In this document: positions 44,983 through 53,415 of the stretch, one piece after another | How the letters are laid out: every line of letters begins with the position of its first letter | Numbering within the stretch: the stretch's first letter is position 1 | Origin: Microbacterium sp. cf332 | GTDB lineage: Bacteria > Actinomycetota > Actinomycetes > Actinomycetales > Microbacteriaceae | Length of the DNA stretch: 64,000 nt | Reading direction: 5' to 3' | Assembly (NCBI RefSeq): GCF_900102175.1 | Contig: NZ_FNKN01000002.1 | Location: forward strand, 901,618-965,617 | The notes under the pieces: model-generated | The model's database searches: none | The model's input: only the letters and a program-made list of their open reading frames with translations | Told to the model about the DNA's origin: nothing | Program-made: the position numbers and the translations under genes

Positions 44983-45894
44983 TCACGGTACCACGGGTGG
45001 CGGGTCTTCGCCAGCGATGTTTGCTCCCACCTGCGTCGCGAGGCGCTCGACGTGGACGATGACGTAGAGCAGCTCCTCGTCGGTCAGCTCCGACTCGGTC
45101 GCAGCACGCACGTACGCCTTGACCTCCTCCGCGATCGCGTACGAGCGCGGATAGCTGTGCTTGGCGAACTCGAAGAACGAGGTGTCCGCGCTGCGGAGCA
45201 TGGTCTTCGAGACCAGGCGCTGCAGCAGGAACTGGATGTGCAGGATGAAGCGGGCGTAGTCCGGGCTGTCGGTGTCGAGCTTCACGCCGAGGCCGTTCTC
45301 GACCGTCATGACGACGTGCTGCAGGCGGCGGAAGAGCAGCGCCGCCGTGCCGTTCGGCTCGTCGCGGGTCGCGTTGAGCAGGTGCATCGTGAGGAACACC
45401 GACTCTTCCGACGGCAGTTCGCGATCGAGCGACTCGGAGATCGCGGCGGCCATGCGCTGTGCGGCGGAGAACTCGTGGGGATGCAGCACGCGCAGCTCGG
45501 GCATGTTCGTCGCCGGGATGCGGATGCCGTTGTCGAGCCGCTCGAGCACGAACTGGATGTGGTCGATCACGGCCATCGTGAAGAACCGGTCGAGGTGGTG
45601 CCCGAGGCGGCGTTCGGCCTCGTCGACGGCGCGCGTGACGGCTTCGACGACCGGATAGGGCACGTCGGTGAGCAGCTGGCGTTCGCGGTCGCCGGCATCC
45701 CCGGCATCGAGGATGAAGGTCTTCTCGACCTTGTCGGGGTCGAGCGTGTCGGACGGCTTGAGCTGGAAGCCGAGCCCGCGCCCCATCAGCACACGTTCAC
45801 GGCCGTGCTCATCGAGGGTGATGACGACGTTGTTGTTCAGCACCTTGTGCACGACGGTGCCCCGCGGGGGCGGTGCGACGTCGTCGAGATCCAT
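44983..45894 (-). CDS. bglG: BglG/LicT family transcriptional antiterminator, 303 aa
   Basis: RNA-binding antiterminator controlled by PTS phosphorylation. N-terminal CAT RNA-binding domain (about 12-70: [31 protein letters not shown]), then PRD1 (about 78-180) and PRD2 (about 185-290). Candidate phosphorylated His residues are in [11 protein letters not shown] and LTMHLLNA (PRD1), [10 protein letters not shown] and IVHVERLA (PRD2). A 12-residue N-terminal extension precedes the usual first Met position. Its own target RAT lies just downstream, before the PTS gene; no RAT is seen before bglG itself. Confidence 0.95.
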   Translation of the reverse strand: MDLDDVAPPPRGTVVHKVLNNNVVITLDEHGRERVLMGRGLGFQLKPSDTLDPDKVEKTFILDAGDAGDRERQLLTDVPYPVVEAVTRAVDEAERRLGHHLDRFFTMAVIDHIQFVLERLDNGIRIPATNMPELRVLHPHEFSAAQRMAAAISESLDRELPSEESVFLTMHLLNATRDEPNGTAALLFRRLQHVVMTVENGLGVKLDTDSPDYARFILHIQFLLQRLVSKTMLRSADTSFFEFAKHSYPRSYAIAEEVKAYVRAATESELTDEELLYVIVHVERLATQVGANIAGEDPPPVVP

Positions 45895-45900
45895 GCCAGG

Positions 45901-45906
45901 AGTCTA
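45901..45906 (-). promoter_or_regulatory. -10 box (TAGACT), leaderless start of bglG
   Basis: TAGACT with 6 bases to the ATG at 45894, so the extended N-terminus of BglG is probably real. Confidence 0.5.
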
Positions 45907-45986
45907 GAACGGGAGCGCTCCGCGCCCCGGGAGCGCGACGGCCAGCGGTGGCCGGTCTCGGCCAGCCTTCGCGCAGGCGGCGCCGG

Positions 45987-45992
45987 TAACCT
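45987..45992 (+). promoter_or_regulatory. -10 box (TAACCT), leaderless start of rlmN
   Basis: TAACCT with 7 bases to the ATG at 46000. Confidence 0.45.
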
Positions 45993-45999
45993 GGATCCC

Positions 46000-47283
46000 A
46001 TGACCGATACAGATCCCGCGCGCGAGACCGCGTCGTCCGTGCGCGAGACCTCGTCGCCCGTGCGCTCCACCAAGCCGCGTCAGGTGCGGCCGGCGACCGA
46101 GGGCTGGTCGCAGCAGAAGGACGAGTCCGGTCGCCCCCTCCTGCAATTCGCGAGCCCGAAACGCGGCAAGCCGCCGGTGCATCTGGCCGACCTCACCCCC
46201 GAGCAGCGCGTCGAGAAGGTGAAGGAACTGGGCATGCCCGGTTTCCGCGCCAAGCAGCTCGAGAAGCACTACTTCCGGCACTTCACCTCCGACGCCGCCG
46301 AGATGACCGACCTCCCCGCCGCGGGTCGCGACGAGCTCGTCGCCGGCCTCCTGCCGTCGCTGCTGACCGAGGTGCGACGGCTCGAGACCGACCGCGGCGA
46401 CACGATCAAGTTCCTCTGGAAGCTCCACGACGGCGCCCTGGTCGAGTCGGTGCTCATGCGATACACCGGGCGCATCACGCTGTGCGTGTCGAGCCAGGCG
46501 GGCTGCGGCATGAACTGCCCCTTCTGCGCGACCGGGCAGGCGGGGCTCACCCGCAACATGTCGGCGGCCGAGATCGTCGAGCAGGTCGTCCGAGCCAACC
46601 GCCTGATCGCCGACGGCGGGCTCGGCGACCCCCGGAAGGTCGGACACGAGGGCGAGCGGGTCACGAACATCGTGTTCATGGGCATGGGCGAGCCGCTCGC
46701 GAACTACGCCCGCGTCATGCAGGCGGTGCGCGCGATGGTCGATAAGGACCACGGCATCGGCATGAGCGCGCGCGGAATCACGGTGTCGACGGTGGGCCTG
46801 GTCCCCGCGATCCGGAAGCTGACGGACGAGGACATCCCCGTCACCTTCGCGCTCTCGCTGCACGCTCCCGACGACCAGCTGCGCGACGAGCTCATCCCGG
46901 TCAACTCGCGGTGGAAGGTCGATGAGGCGCTCGATGCCGCGAAGGCGTACTTCGACCAGACCGGCCGGCGCGTGTCGATCGAGTACGCCCTGATCAAGGA
47001 CATGAACGACCACGCGTGGCGCGCGGACCTGCTCGCGGAGAAGCTGAACGCCCGTGGCCGCGGCTGGGTGCACGTGAACCCGATCCCGTTGAACCCGACG
47101 CCCGGCTCGATCTGGACCTCGTCCGAGCCGGAGGTGCAGGACGAGTTCGTGCGCCGCCTCAACGAGGCCGGGATCCCCACGACCCTCCGCGACACCCGCG
47201 GCAAGGAGATCGACGGCGCGTGCGGTCAGCTCGTCGCCACCGAGGACGACCAGCGCGCGGCCGACACCGTCCCCGCGGGCTGA
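46000..47283 (+). CDS. rlmN: Dual-specificity 23S rRNA (A2503-C2)/tRNA (A37-C2) methyltransferase RlmN, 427 aa
   Basis: Radical-SAM enzyme that methylates C2 of A2503 in 23S rRNA and often A37 in tRNA. The cluster-binding CxxxCxxC is C-GMN-C-PF-C in [19 protein letters not shown] (about 167-185). Other family motifs are [33 protein letters not shown] and [19 protein letters not shown]. The catalytic Cys near the C-terminus is in IDGACGQL. The first 40 residues are a variable, Ser/Thr-rich extension. A leaderless start fits the ATG at 46000; a much longer upstream open frame is antisense to bglG. Confidence 0.96.
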   Translation: MTDTDPARETASSVRETSSPVRSTKPRQVRPATEGWSQQKDESGRPLLQFASPKRGKPPVHLADLTPEQRVEKVKELGMPGFRAKQLEKHYFRHFTSDAAEMTDLPAAGRDELVAGLLPSLLTEVRRLETDRGDTIKFLWKLHDGALVESVLMRYTGRITLCVSSQAGCGMNCPFCATGQAGLTRNMSAAEIVEQVVRANRLIADGGLGDPRKVGHEGERVTNIVFMGMGEPLANYARVMQAVRAMVDKDHGIGMSARGITVSTVGLVPAIRKLTDEDIPVTFALSLHAPDDQLRDELIPVNSRWKVDEALDAAKAYFDQTGRRVSIEYALIKDMNDHAWRADLLAEKLNARGRGWVHVNPIPLNPTPGSIWTSSEPEVQDEFVRRLNEAGIPTTLRDTRGKEIDGACGQLVATEDDQRAADTVPAG

Positions 47284-47296
47284 GGCACCGCCGCAG

Positions 47297-48049
47297 GTGC
47301 GCACCGTCGGTGTCGACCTGGCGGCCGCCGATGCCGCCACGGCCGTCGCGGTGATCGACTGGATCGACGGTTCGGCGGCGTCACTGACGTCGCTCCGGCT
47401 GGGCGCGTCGGATTCCGATGTGGTGGCCGCCGCGCACCGGGCGGACCGGATCGGCATCGACTGTGCGCTGGGGTGGCCCGACGCCTTCGTCGCGTTCGTC
47501 TCCGGGCACGCCGATCCGGTATCGGCACCCGCCGTCGACGGCGGCGCGGGCTGGCGCCGCGGTCTGGTGTACCGCGAGACGGACCGGGTGGTGCGCGAGG
47601 TGTCGGGCCGGTGGCCCTTGAGCGTCTCGACCGACCGCCTGGGAGTGACCGCGCTCCGGTGCGCCGGGCTGCTCTCGCGACTTCGGGAGGCCGGCAAGGA
47701 TGTCGACCGTGCGGGCGACGGCGACATCGTCGAGGTCTACCCGGGCGCCAGCCTGCGACTGTGGGGCCTGCACGTCCGCGGCTACCGCGTCGACCCCGCC
47801 GCCCGGCGTCCGCTGCTCGACGGGCTGCGCGCGGCCGCGCCCTGGCTCGACCTGGGCGACGCCGCCGAGCTCATGGTGCGCTCGGGCGACGCGTTCGACG
47901 CCGTCGTGGCGGCCCTCGCGACCCGAGCCGCCGCCGTCGGAGCGGTCCTGGCGCCGTCGCCCACCCAGCGGGAGATCGCCCGACGCGAGGGGTGGGTGGC
48001 GCTGCCCACCGCGCCGATCGACCGGCTCATCGAGCATCCGAGGTCATAA
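47297..48049 (+). CDS. DUF429 family protein, 250 aa
   Basis: RNase-H-like fold protein of unknown function. N-terminal VGVDLAAADAATAVAVIDW is a strand-turn-strand as in RNase H folds. IGIDCALGWPDAFVAFV and YRETDRVV supply the family's acidic and basic residues, with IVEVYPGASLRLWGL and SGDAFDAVVAALATRAAAVG at the C-terminus. The VYPGA and DAFDA motifs are typical of DUF429. It starts 13 bases after rlmN with a GTG and may be co-transcribed. Confidence 0.82.
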   Translation: MRTVGVDLAAADAATAVAVIDWIDGSAASLTSLRLGASDSDVVAAAHRADRIGIDCALGWPDAFVAFVSGHADPVSAPAVDGGAGWRRGLVYRETDRVVREVSGRWPLSVSTDRLGVTALRCAGLLSRLREAGKDVDRAGDGDIVEVYPGASLRLWGLHVRGYRVDPAARRPLLDGLRAAAPWLDLGDAAELMVRSGDAFDAVVAALATRAAAVGAVLAPSPTQREIARREGWVALPTAPIDRLIEHPRS

Positions 48050-48084
48050 GACGCAACCCCGACCCGCGCGGCCCCGCCGCGAGG

Positions 48085-48090
48085 TAGCGT
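48085..48090 (+). promoter_or_regulatory. -10 box (TAGCGT), leaderless start of aldo/keto reductase
   Basis: TAGCGT with 6 bases to the ATG at 48097. Confidence 0.5.
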
Positions 48091-48096
48091 TTTCCC

Positions 48097-49110
48097 ATGG
48101 TTGAGTATCGCTACCTCGGCAACAGTGGATTCAAGGTCTCGGAGATCACGTACGGCAACTGGGTGACGCATGCGTCTCAGGTGGAGAACGACGCGGCTAT
48201 CGCGACCGTCCACAAGGCGCTCGACCTCGGCATCACCTCGTTCGACACCGCCGACGCCTATGCCAACACGGCCGCGGAGGTCGTGCTCGGTGAGGCGCTG
48301 AAGGGGCAGCCCCGCGAGACGCTCGAGATCTTCACGAAGGTCTACTGGCCGACCGGCCGGAAGGGCCCGAACGACCAGGGTCTCTCGCGCAAGCACATCT
48401 TCGACAGCATCAACGGGTCGCTCCGTCGGCTCGGCGTGGACTACGTCGACCTCTATCAGGCGCACCGGTACGACTACGAGACGCCGATCGAGGAGACGAT
48501 GCAGGCCTTCGCCGACATCGTCCGTCAGGGCAAGGCGCTCTACATCGGCGTCAGCGAATGGACGGCCGAACAGCTGCGCGAAGGCCACGCCCTGGCGACG
48601 AAGCTCGGCTTCCAGCTCGTGTCGAACCAGCCCCAGTACTCGGCGCTCTGGCGCGTCATCGAGGGCAAGGTCGTGCCGACGTCGCAGGAGCTCGGCATCT
48701 CGCAGATCGTCTGGTCGCCGCTCGCGCAGGGTGTGCTGACGGGCAAGTACCGGCCCGGCCAGCCCGTGCCCGAGGGCTCGCGTGCCACCGACGAGAAGAG
48801 CGGCGCGAACTTCATCAAGCGATTCCTGAACGACGAGGTGCTGACGGCCGTCCAGAAGCTCGCGCCCATCGCCGATGAGGCGGGGCTCACCGTTGCGCAG
48901 CTGTCGCTCGCGTGGGTGCTGCACAACGAGAACATCGCGGCTGCCCTCGTCGGTGCGTCGCGCCCCGAGCAGCTGGAGGACACCGTCAAGGCCTCGGGCG
49001 TGAAGCTCGACCAGTCGGCCTACGACGCGATCAACGACGCCCTCGCCGGCGTCGCGGTGACCGACCCCGCCGAGACCGAGACGGTCTCGCCGAAGAGCCG
49101 CCCGGCCTGA
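48097..49110 (+). CDS. Aldo/keto reductase (Kv-beta/YghZ-like), 337 aa
   Basis: NADPH-dependent carbonyl reductase with a TIM barrel. Catalytic tetrad: Asp in SFDTADAYANTA, Tyr in the same stretch, Lys in IFTKVYWPTG and His in LYQAHRYD. The NADP-binding C-terminal part is ALVGASRPEQLEDTVKASG. The WPTGRKGPNDQGLSRKHI insert groups it with the AKR6/Kv-beta-like enzymes. Substrate not predictable. Confidence 0.92.
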   Translation: MVEYRYLGNSGFKVSEITYGNWVTHASQVENDAAIATVHKALDLGITSFDTADAYANTAAEVVLGEALKGQPRETLEIFTKVYWPTGRKGPNDQGLSRKHIFDSINGSLRRLGVDYVDLYQAHRYDYETPIEETMQAFADIVRQGKALYIGVSEWTAEQLREGHALATKLGFQLVSNQPQYSALWRVIEGKVVPTSQELGISQIVWSPLAQGVLTGKYRPGQPVPEGSRATDEKSGANFIKRFLNDEVLTAVQKLAPIADEAGLTVAQLSLAWVLHNENIAAALVGASRPEQLEDTVKASGVKLDQSAYDAINDALAGVAVTDPAETETVSPKSRPA

Positions 49111-49132
49111 TCCGCGCCGACCCCGCCTGATC

Positions 49133-49624
49133 GTGGTCACGACGAGCGCCGGCATCCTGCCCTACCGCATCGCTGCGGACGGCACGGTGTCGGCGCTCGT
49201 CGCTCACATGGGCGGGCCGTTCTGGACCCGGAAGGACGCCGGCGCGTGGTCGATCGTCAAGGGCGAGTACGACGCCGAGACCGAGAGTGCGTTGGACGCC
49301 GCGCGTCGCGAGTTCCGGGAGGAGCTGGGCCTCGATGCGCCGGAGGGGGAGTACACCGAGCTCGGCACCTTCGCGTACTCCTCGGGCAAGCGCGTCACCG
49401 TCTTCGTGGTCGACGGCGGCGGGTTCGACACATCGGGCACGCTCTTCGGAGAGTTCGAGATGGAGTGGCCGCCGCGGTCGGGGCGTACGGCGTCGTTCCC
49501 CGAGGTCGATCGAGTCGAGTGGGTCAGCCTCGATCGTGCTCGCGAGATGCTCGTGAAGGGCCAGCGTCCCGCTCTCGACCGGCTCGCCGACCTCGTGGGT
49601 GGGGAGAACTCCCCATCGCCGTGA
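49133..49624 (+). CDS. NUDIX family hydrolase, 163 aa
   Basis: Pyrophosphohydrolase-like protein. The Nudix box is recognisable as GEYDAETESALDAARREFREELGL (about 45-68), with one extra residue between the first Gly and the first Glu. N-terminal SAGILPYRI and GGPFWTRKDAGAWSIVKGE are typical of the COG4119-like subgroup. The substrate is unknown; nucleotide derivatives are likely. It begins 22 bases after the reductase gene with a GTG and no clear ribosome binding site. Confidence 0.87.
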   Translation: MVTTSAGILPYRIAADGTVSALVAHMGGPFWTRKDAGAWSIVKGEYDAETESALDAARREFREELGLDAPEGEYTELGTFAYSSGKRVTVFVVDGGGFDTSGTLFGEFEMEWPPRSGRTASFPEVDRVEWVSLDRAREMLVKGQRPALDRLADLVGGENSPSP

Positions 49625-49638
49625 CGCCCGAGTGTTCT

Positions 49639-49644
49639 TATGCT
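49639..49644 (+). promoter_or_regulatory. -10 box (TATGCT) for the type VII-like module
   Basis: TATGCT. An inferred leader of about 22 bases contains GGGGAGGA just before the ATG at 49673. It overlaps an in-frame ATG at 49640, which is therefore not the start. Confidence 0.5.
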
Positions 49645-49672
49645 GGTGCACGACGACCTGGGGAGGATCGTG

Positions 49673-49975
49673 ATGGCCGACGGCGTGGAGATTCCGCTCG
49701 ACTCGATGCAGGCGCTGAGTGACGCTCTGCACGAGATCATGACCGAGTTCGACGAGGCGGGGTCGCGCACCAGCGACCTGGTGGGGGCGATCGGGAGCCC
49801 GCAGGGCGACAGCCGCCTCGCCCGCGCCGCCGAGGACTTCGAGTCCGAGTGGGACGACAAGCGCGAGACGCAGCGCCGCAACCTCGAAGAGATGAAGAAG
49901 CGGCTCGACGACGCGCGCGAGGGCTGGGAACAGGCCGACCTGGAGCTCGCGCAGAGTATGGAGTCCGCAGAATGA
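49673..49975 (+). CDS. WXG100-like small helical protein, 100 aa
   Basis: Exactly the size of WXG100/ESAT-6-like proteins and predicted to be two long helices (about 8-38 and 52-97) joined by a short turn, with a Trp after the turn (ESEWDDKRETQ). A canonical WxG is not present: the turn reads VGAIGSPQGDSR. The C-terminal helix is highly charged. It overlaps the next gene by four bases. A type VII secretion partner or chaperone role is inference from size, fold and neighbour. Confidence 0.55.
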   Translation: MADGVEIPLDSMQALSDALHEIMTEFDEAGSRTSDLVGAIGSPQGDSRLARAAEDFESEWDDKRETQRRNLEEMKKRLDDAREGWEQADLELAQSMESAE

Positions 49976-51246
49976 CCGAGAACTCCTACATCTACTCGCG
50001 GGAGGAGATGCCCTCGACGCCCGGCGGGCGACGGGTGCGCAAGATCGAGGGCGACCCCGTCGCGATCAGCACCCGGGCGTCGGACATCGAGTCGCTCGGC
50101 GACAAGATGGCCCGTGCCGCGGTGACGCTGCAGCTCTTCGCCGACGGCACCGTCGGCCGCGGGGAGTCGTTCGACGCCGTCCGCGAGCAGGCGAAGGAGG
50201 TCTACGAGGACCTGCAGACCGCGGCTCGTCGGTACCGGCCGAGCGGCACCGCACTGGCGTCCTACGCGACCGCGCTCAGCAGCGTCCAGTCCGACAGCGA
50301 CTGGCGGGTCGACGGAGCGGACCGGACGTGGCCCGAGGTCAACGAGGCATCGCGCGCCCTGAGCGGTGCGGAGTCCGACCAGCACGAGTTCGACACCCAG
50401 GAGCGCCTGCACCCCGACGTCGAGCAGACGGGTACGCGGCCCAGCACGGCGGGCGAGCAGGCGGCGTTCGACGCCGCGGTGTCGTCGTGGGAGGCCTACT
50501 GGGGAACATACGACGCACCCGTCGAGACGTGGGAGTCTGCCTACGACACCGCCGTCAACAGCCTCGAGCGCACCAATGCCGACGGCGTGTCCGACAGCTT
50601 CTGGGACAACTCGATGCCGTTCGTCGAAGGAATGCTGACGGTGTTGTTCTACGTCGGCATCGCCCTGCTCGTCGTCGCGTTCTTCGTGACGGGTCCTCTC
50701 GCGCTGCTCGCGGGAGTGCTCGCGGCCGTGGCGGGCGTCCTGTCGCTGCTCGGTGAGATCGCGAAGCTGAACGCCGGACGCGGCGACTGGACGAGCGTCG
50801 CGCTCGCCGCGGTCGGCATCATCCCGTTCGGAAAGCTCGCGAAGCTGGGCGACGTGGCTGCGGGACTCGCGGGCTCCTCCGTTCGCTTCCCCCGGCTCAC
50901 GGCCGCGTTCCGGCTCGGCGGTGAGGAGTTCGCGCAGTACGGTCGAGCGCTGGATTCCTTCGTCGAGAGCCGGATGCCGGGTCTCTTCAACCGTTTCGAC
51001 GACGCGGGTCAGCTCGTCTACCGGTCGCCGCACGGCCTCAACTCGCAGAACATGTTCCGCGGGCTGCTGACGCCCTCCTTCCTCGCGCAGGGCAACAGCT
51101 GGGTCGGCAGCATCCGCGGCGGATGGCAGGCGCTCGCTGGCAATCCGACGAACCTAGCGCAGGCGATCGGCGGCGGCGTCGACGTCTACACGGACATCGT
51201 CTCGACGCTCCGCGAGGGTCGCGATCGGATCGCTGCCGCGCTGTAG
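49972..51246 (+). CDS. Putative type VII-secreted protein with helical N-terminal signal domain and membrane hairpin, 424 aa
   Basis: Residues about 25-130 (GDPVAISTRASDIESLGDKMARAAVTLQLF through SFDAVREQAKEVYEDLQTAARRYRPSGTALASYATALSSVQ) resemble the putative T7SS secretion-signal domain of actinobacterial polymorphic toxins. A helical spacer (130-205) and two adjoining hydrophobic helices (about 211-260) follow. Then comes GDWTSVALAAVGIIPFGKLAKLGD, which resembles the pretoxin linker of such toxins. The last 120 residues match no toxin I recognise. Translationally coupled to the WXG100-like gene. No secretion machinery is in the window. Confidence 0.6.
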   Translation: MTENSYIYSREEMPSTPGGRRVRKIEGDPVAISTRASDIESLGDKMARAAVTLQLFADGTVGRGESFDAVREQAKEVYEDLQTAARRYRPSGTALASYATALSSVQSDSDWRVDGADRTWPEVNEASRALSGAESDQHEFDTQERLHPDVEQTGTRPSTAGEQAAFDAAVSSWEAYWGTYDAPVETWESAYDTAVNSLERTNADGVSDSFWDNSMPFVEGMLTVLFYVGIALLVVAFFVTGPLALLAGVLAAVAGVLSLLGEIAKLNAGRGDWTSVALAAVGIIPFGKLAKLGDVAAGLAGSSVRFPRLTAAFRLGGEEFAQYGRALDSFVESRMPGLFNRFDDAGQLVYRSPHGLNSQNMFRGLLTPSFLAQGNSWVGSIRGGWQALAGNPTNLAQAIGGGVDVYTDIVSTLREGRDRIAAAL

Positions 51247-51881
51247 TGTCGGAGAGTGATCGGACCCGCATGATCTCCCCGGATGCCGCCGCCGCCGTTC
51301 ACGGTCCGGCGCTGCTGTCTGCTCGACCCGACCCGGAGCTGTGGTCGCTCGTGCCCGTTCCCGAACAGGCCGACGGCTGGCTGCATGGACTGGTAGAGAC
51401 GCATGCGCGCGGCGACGAGCAGCGCATCGTGGACGCGGGGATACTCGCGCTCCGCACCCAGGCCGAGACCGACGCCGCACTCGTCTTCCTGCTCCACGAG
51501 GACCGGGCCGCCATCGTCGCATCGCTCGCGCTTTTCGCCTACGCGGACGTGCCGGCGCCGACGAGCGCCGACGACGCGCTCCGTGTCGCCGAGTCGCTGA
51601 CCCGTTCGACCTGGCAGGGCGAGGCGATCGAGGTCTCGCCGGGGGAGCATCGCGGGTGGCGCGTCACGGTGCTCGAGTCCACGAGCGGTGCTTCGAACCC
51701 GGACGGGCCGGCGCCGGATGCCTCGGTGTTCATCGCGGACTTCCTGTCGACCCTGTACTTCCTCGACGTGGCGGGAGGGATGGTTCTGGCCGTCCTGTCG
51801 CCGCTTCGACCGGAAGCCGCGTTCGTGGCGCAGCGTGCTGCCGAGCAGGTCCTGGAGACGCTCGAGGTGAGCCCCGCATGA
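51246..51881 (+). CDS. Uncharacterised protein of the type VII-like module, 211 aa
   Basis: Soluble alpha/beta protein without signal peptide or membrane helix. Pattern: PELWSLVPVP, a helix, ALVFLLHEDRAAIVASLALFAYADVP, and a C-terminal LSTLYFLDVAGGMVLAVLSPLRPEAAFVAQRAAEQVLETLEV. The order of strands and helices parallels the 203-aa protein two genes downstream, so the pair are probable distant paralogues. The GTG at 51246 overlaps the previous stop (TAGTG); an ATG at 51270 is an alternative start. Immunity, chaperone or accessory roles are possible; function unknown. Confidence 0.6.
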   Translation: MSESDRTRMISPDAAAAVHGPALLSARPDPELWSLVPVPEQADGWLHGLVETHARGDEQRIVDAGILALRTQAETDAALVFLLHEDRAAIVASLALFAYADVPAPTSADDALRVAESLTRSTWQGEAIEVSPGEHRGWRVTVLESTSGASNPDGPAPDASVFIADFLSTLYFLDVAGGMVLAVLSPLRPEAAFVAQRAAEQVLETLEVSPA

Positions 51882-52762
51882 TGCCCGTGTCGGACGAGGA
51901 GGTCGCGACGCTGGTCGCGCTCGCCAAGCCCCGGGTCGAGTCGGCTATGGCCCTGCCGCAGTTCACCCCCGGCATGGCTGAGGTCAACGTGTTCGACGTC
52001 GCCGGACAGCGGGCCGTCGCCGATCGAGCTTCGGATGCGGTCCGCAACCTGGGGCCCGAGGCGGTGCGACGAGCCAAGAGCGGACTCGTGCGCGATTTCG
52101 GGGCACGCAACCCCGAGCGCGGCTGGATCGGTTTCGCGATGTTCCTCGCCGTCGTGACGAGCGTGTTGACGGCCGCCTTCGCGTCGGGCATCCGGTCCGA
52201 CCCGGCAGACGTGGCGACCGTGGCGACCGTGCTCGCCGCCGTCGCCGCCCTCGCGGACGCGATCTCGCTCGCGGGCTCGAGGTTGCGACCGTTGAACCGA
52301 TTCGTCCTGCGCATGCAGCTCGTGACGTGCGTCGCCTTGGCGGTCGGGGTGGCGCTGAGCTTCTCCCACGGGCTCATCGGCCCCGCCACGGCGCAACTCG
52401 TGTGCCTGATCGTCACGGTGATCGTGGGCGTCGTCATCGTCGTCGTTCGCGGGCGCGATGCCGAGGCCACGCAACAGATCGACCTCAGCGTCGAGCGAGC
52501 CTACCTGGGCGCCCTCGACGAGGTGGAGGCGGGCGCACGCGAGGCGCAGCGGCGTCTCGACGGGGAGCTCGACCCCGCGGCGGCCGCGGTGATCGCACGC
52601 GTCCGGTCGGCACTGTTCACCGACCTCGGTAAGCGCAATGCCGCGCTTGCCGATTTCGACTCGTCAACGCCGCTCGGGTCGGCGCTGATCGCCGCGCACA
52701 CGGATCCCGACCGCTGGCTTCCGGCATCCGTCGCGAAGGCGCGAAAGCGGCCCGCTCGATAG
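51878..52762 (+). CDS. Uncharacterised membrane protein with four helices, 294 aa
   Basis: Cytoplasmic N-terminal region of about 80 residues (with FTPGMAEVNVFDVAGQRAVADRASDAVRNLG). Four hydrophobic helices follow, at about 87-108, 112-134, 146-166 and 170-190. A C-terminal cytoplasmic region of about 100 residues, rich in Ala/Arg/Glu, completes it. No family recognised. It overlaps the upstream gene by four bases. Within this module it is the only protein with multiple central membrane helices and could anchor or serve as a membrane target or pore for the neighbours; that is inference. Confidence 0.62.
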   Translation: MMPVSDEEVATLVALAKPRVESAMALPQFTPGMAEVNVFDVAGQRAVADRASDAVRNLGPEAVRRAKSGLVRDFGARNPERGWIGFAMFLAVVTSVLTAAFASGIRSDPADVATVATVLAAVAALADAISLAGSRLRPLNRFVLRMQLVTCVALAVGVALSFSHGLIGPATAQLVCLIVTVIVGVVIVVVRGRDAEATQQIDLSVERAYLGALDEVEAGAREAQRRLDGELDPAAAAVIARVRSALFTDLGKRNAALADFDSSTPLGSALIAAHTDPDRWLPASVAKARKRPAR

Positions 52763-52765
52763 GCT
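52760..52765 (+). promoter_or_regulatory. -10 box (TAGGCT) before the last gene of the type VII-like module
   Basis: TAGGCT overlaps the stop codon of the membrane-protein gene; an inferred short leader holds GGAAGGA before the ATG at 52790. Confidence 0.35.
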
Positions 52766-52789
52766 GGCACCCCGACGGAAGGAACCCTC

Positions 52790-53401
52790 ATGTCGCTGCG
52801 CGCGGAGCTCATCGGCGAGGCGGTGAGCGAACCGTCGTTCGCGGTGCTGCTGCCCTCCGGATGGGAGGCTCACACGCCCGATCTCGCGTCGGTGGACGAG
52901 CGCGTCGACGCCGCTGTCGCCGCGCTCCCGGTGGCCTCTCGAGGAGCTGCGCTCGCGGCGCTGCGCGAGACGGTGGCATCGGCACGCGCCGAGGCGGCAC
53001 GCGCCGAGGTCATCCGGGTCTTCTCGCCGTCGCATGTCGGCGAGGACGAGGCGATCCCGGTGTCGCTCGTCGCCTCGTGGCTCGTCGCGCCCGCGGGTGC
53101 GACGGCGTCCGATCTGGGGTCGACGATGGTGCAGCGCTACGGCGCGCGACCGCTCGACGAACGCGGCACGATCCTGAAGTGGTCCGCCGCGAAGACCTCC
53201 ACGATCGAGGGCGCGGAGGTGCGCACGGCCGGCCACGGCTATCTCGTCCGCGTCCCCGACGAGAAGAAGCGCGCGCTCGTCTTCCGATCGACCATCCTCC
53301 ACAGCGTCGACGGGACGGAGATCGCCGGCGACGGCATCGATGCAATGGAGCTCGTCTGCGACGCGATCGTCGCGAGCGTGCGGTGGCGCCGCCGCGACTG
53401 A
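52790..53401 (+). CDS. Uncharacterised protein of the type VII-like module, 203 aa
   Basis: Soluble alpha/beta protein: PSFAVLLPSGWEAHTPD at the N-terminus. Further features are a helix region RETVASARAEAARAEVIRVF, the stretch EAIPVSLVASWLVAPAGATASDL, and VFRSTILHSVDGTEIAGDGIDAMELVCDAIVASVRW at the end. The arrangement resembles Mog1/PsbP/LpqN-like folds, but that is only a pattern impression. It is similar in layout to the 211-aa protein of this module. It may also be transcribed from its own promoter. Function unknown. Confidence 0.58.
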   Translation: MSLRAELIGEAVSEPSFAVLLPSGWEAHTPDLASVDERVDAAVAALPVASRGAALAALRETVASARAEAARAEVIRVFSPSHVGEDEAIPVSLVASWLVAPAGATASDLGSTMVQRYGARPLDERGTILKWSAAKTSTIEGAEVRTAGHGYLVRVPDEKKRALVFRSTILHSVDGTEIAGDGIDAMELVCDAIVASVRWRRRD

Positions 53402-53415
53402 CCCGGCTGCGCCCG

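Noticed and set aside
52790..53401. 203-aa protein considered as an LpqN/Mog1-like lipoprotein
   Set aside because: There is no signal peptide or lipobox, and only a loose strand-helix pattern supports the fold, so it is left as uncharacterised.
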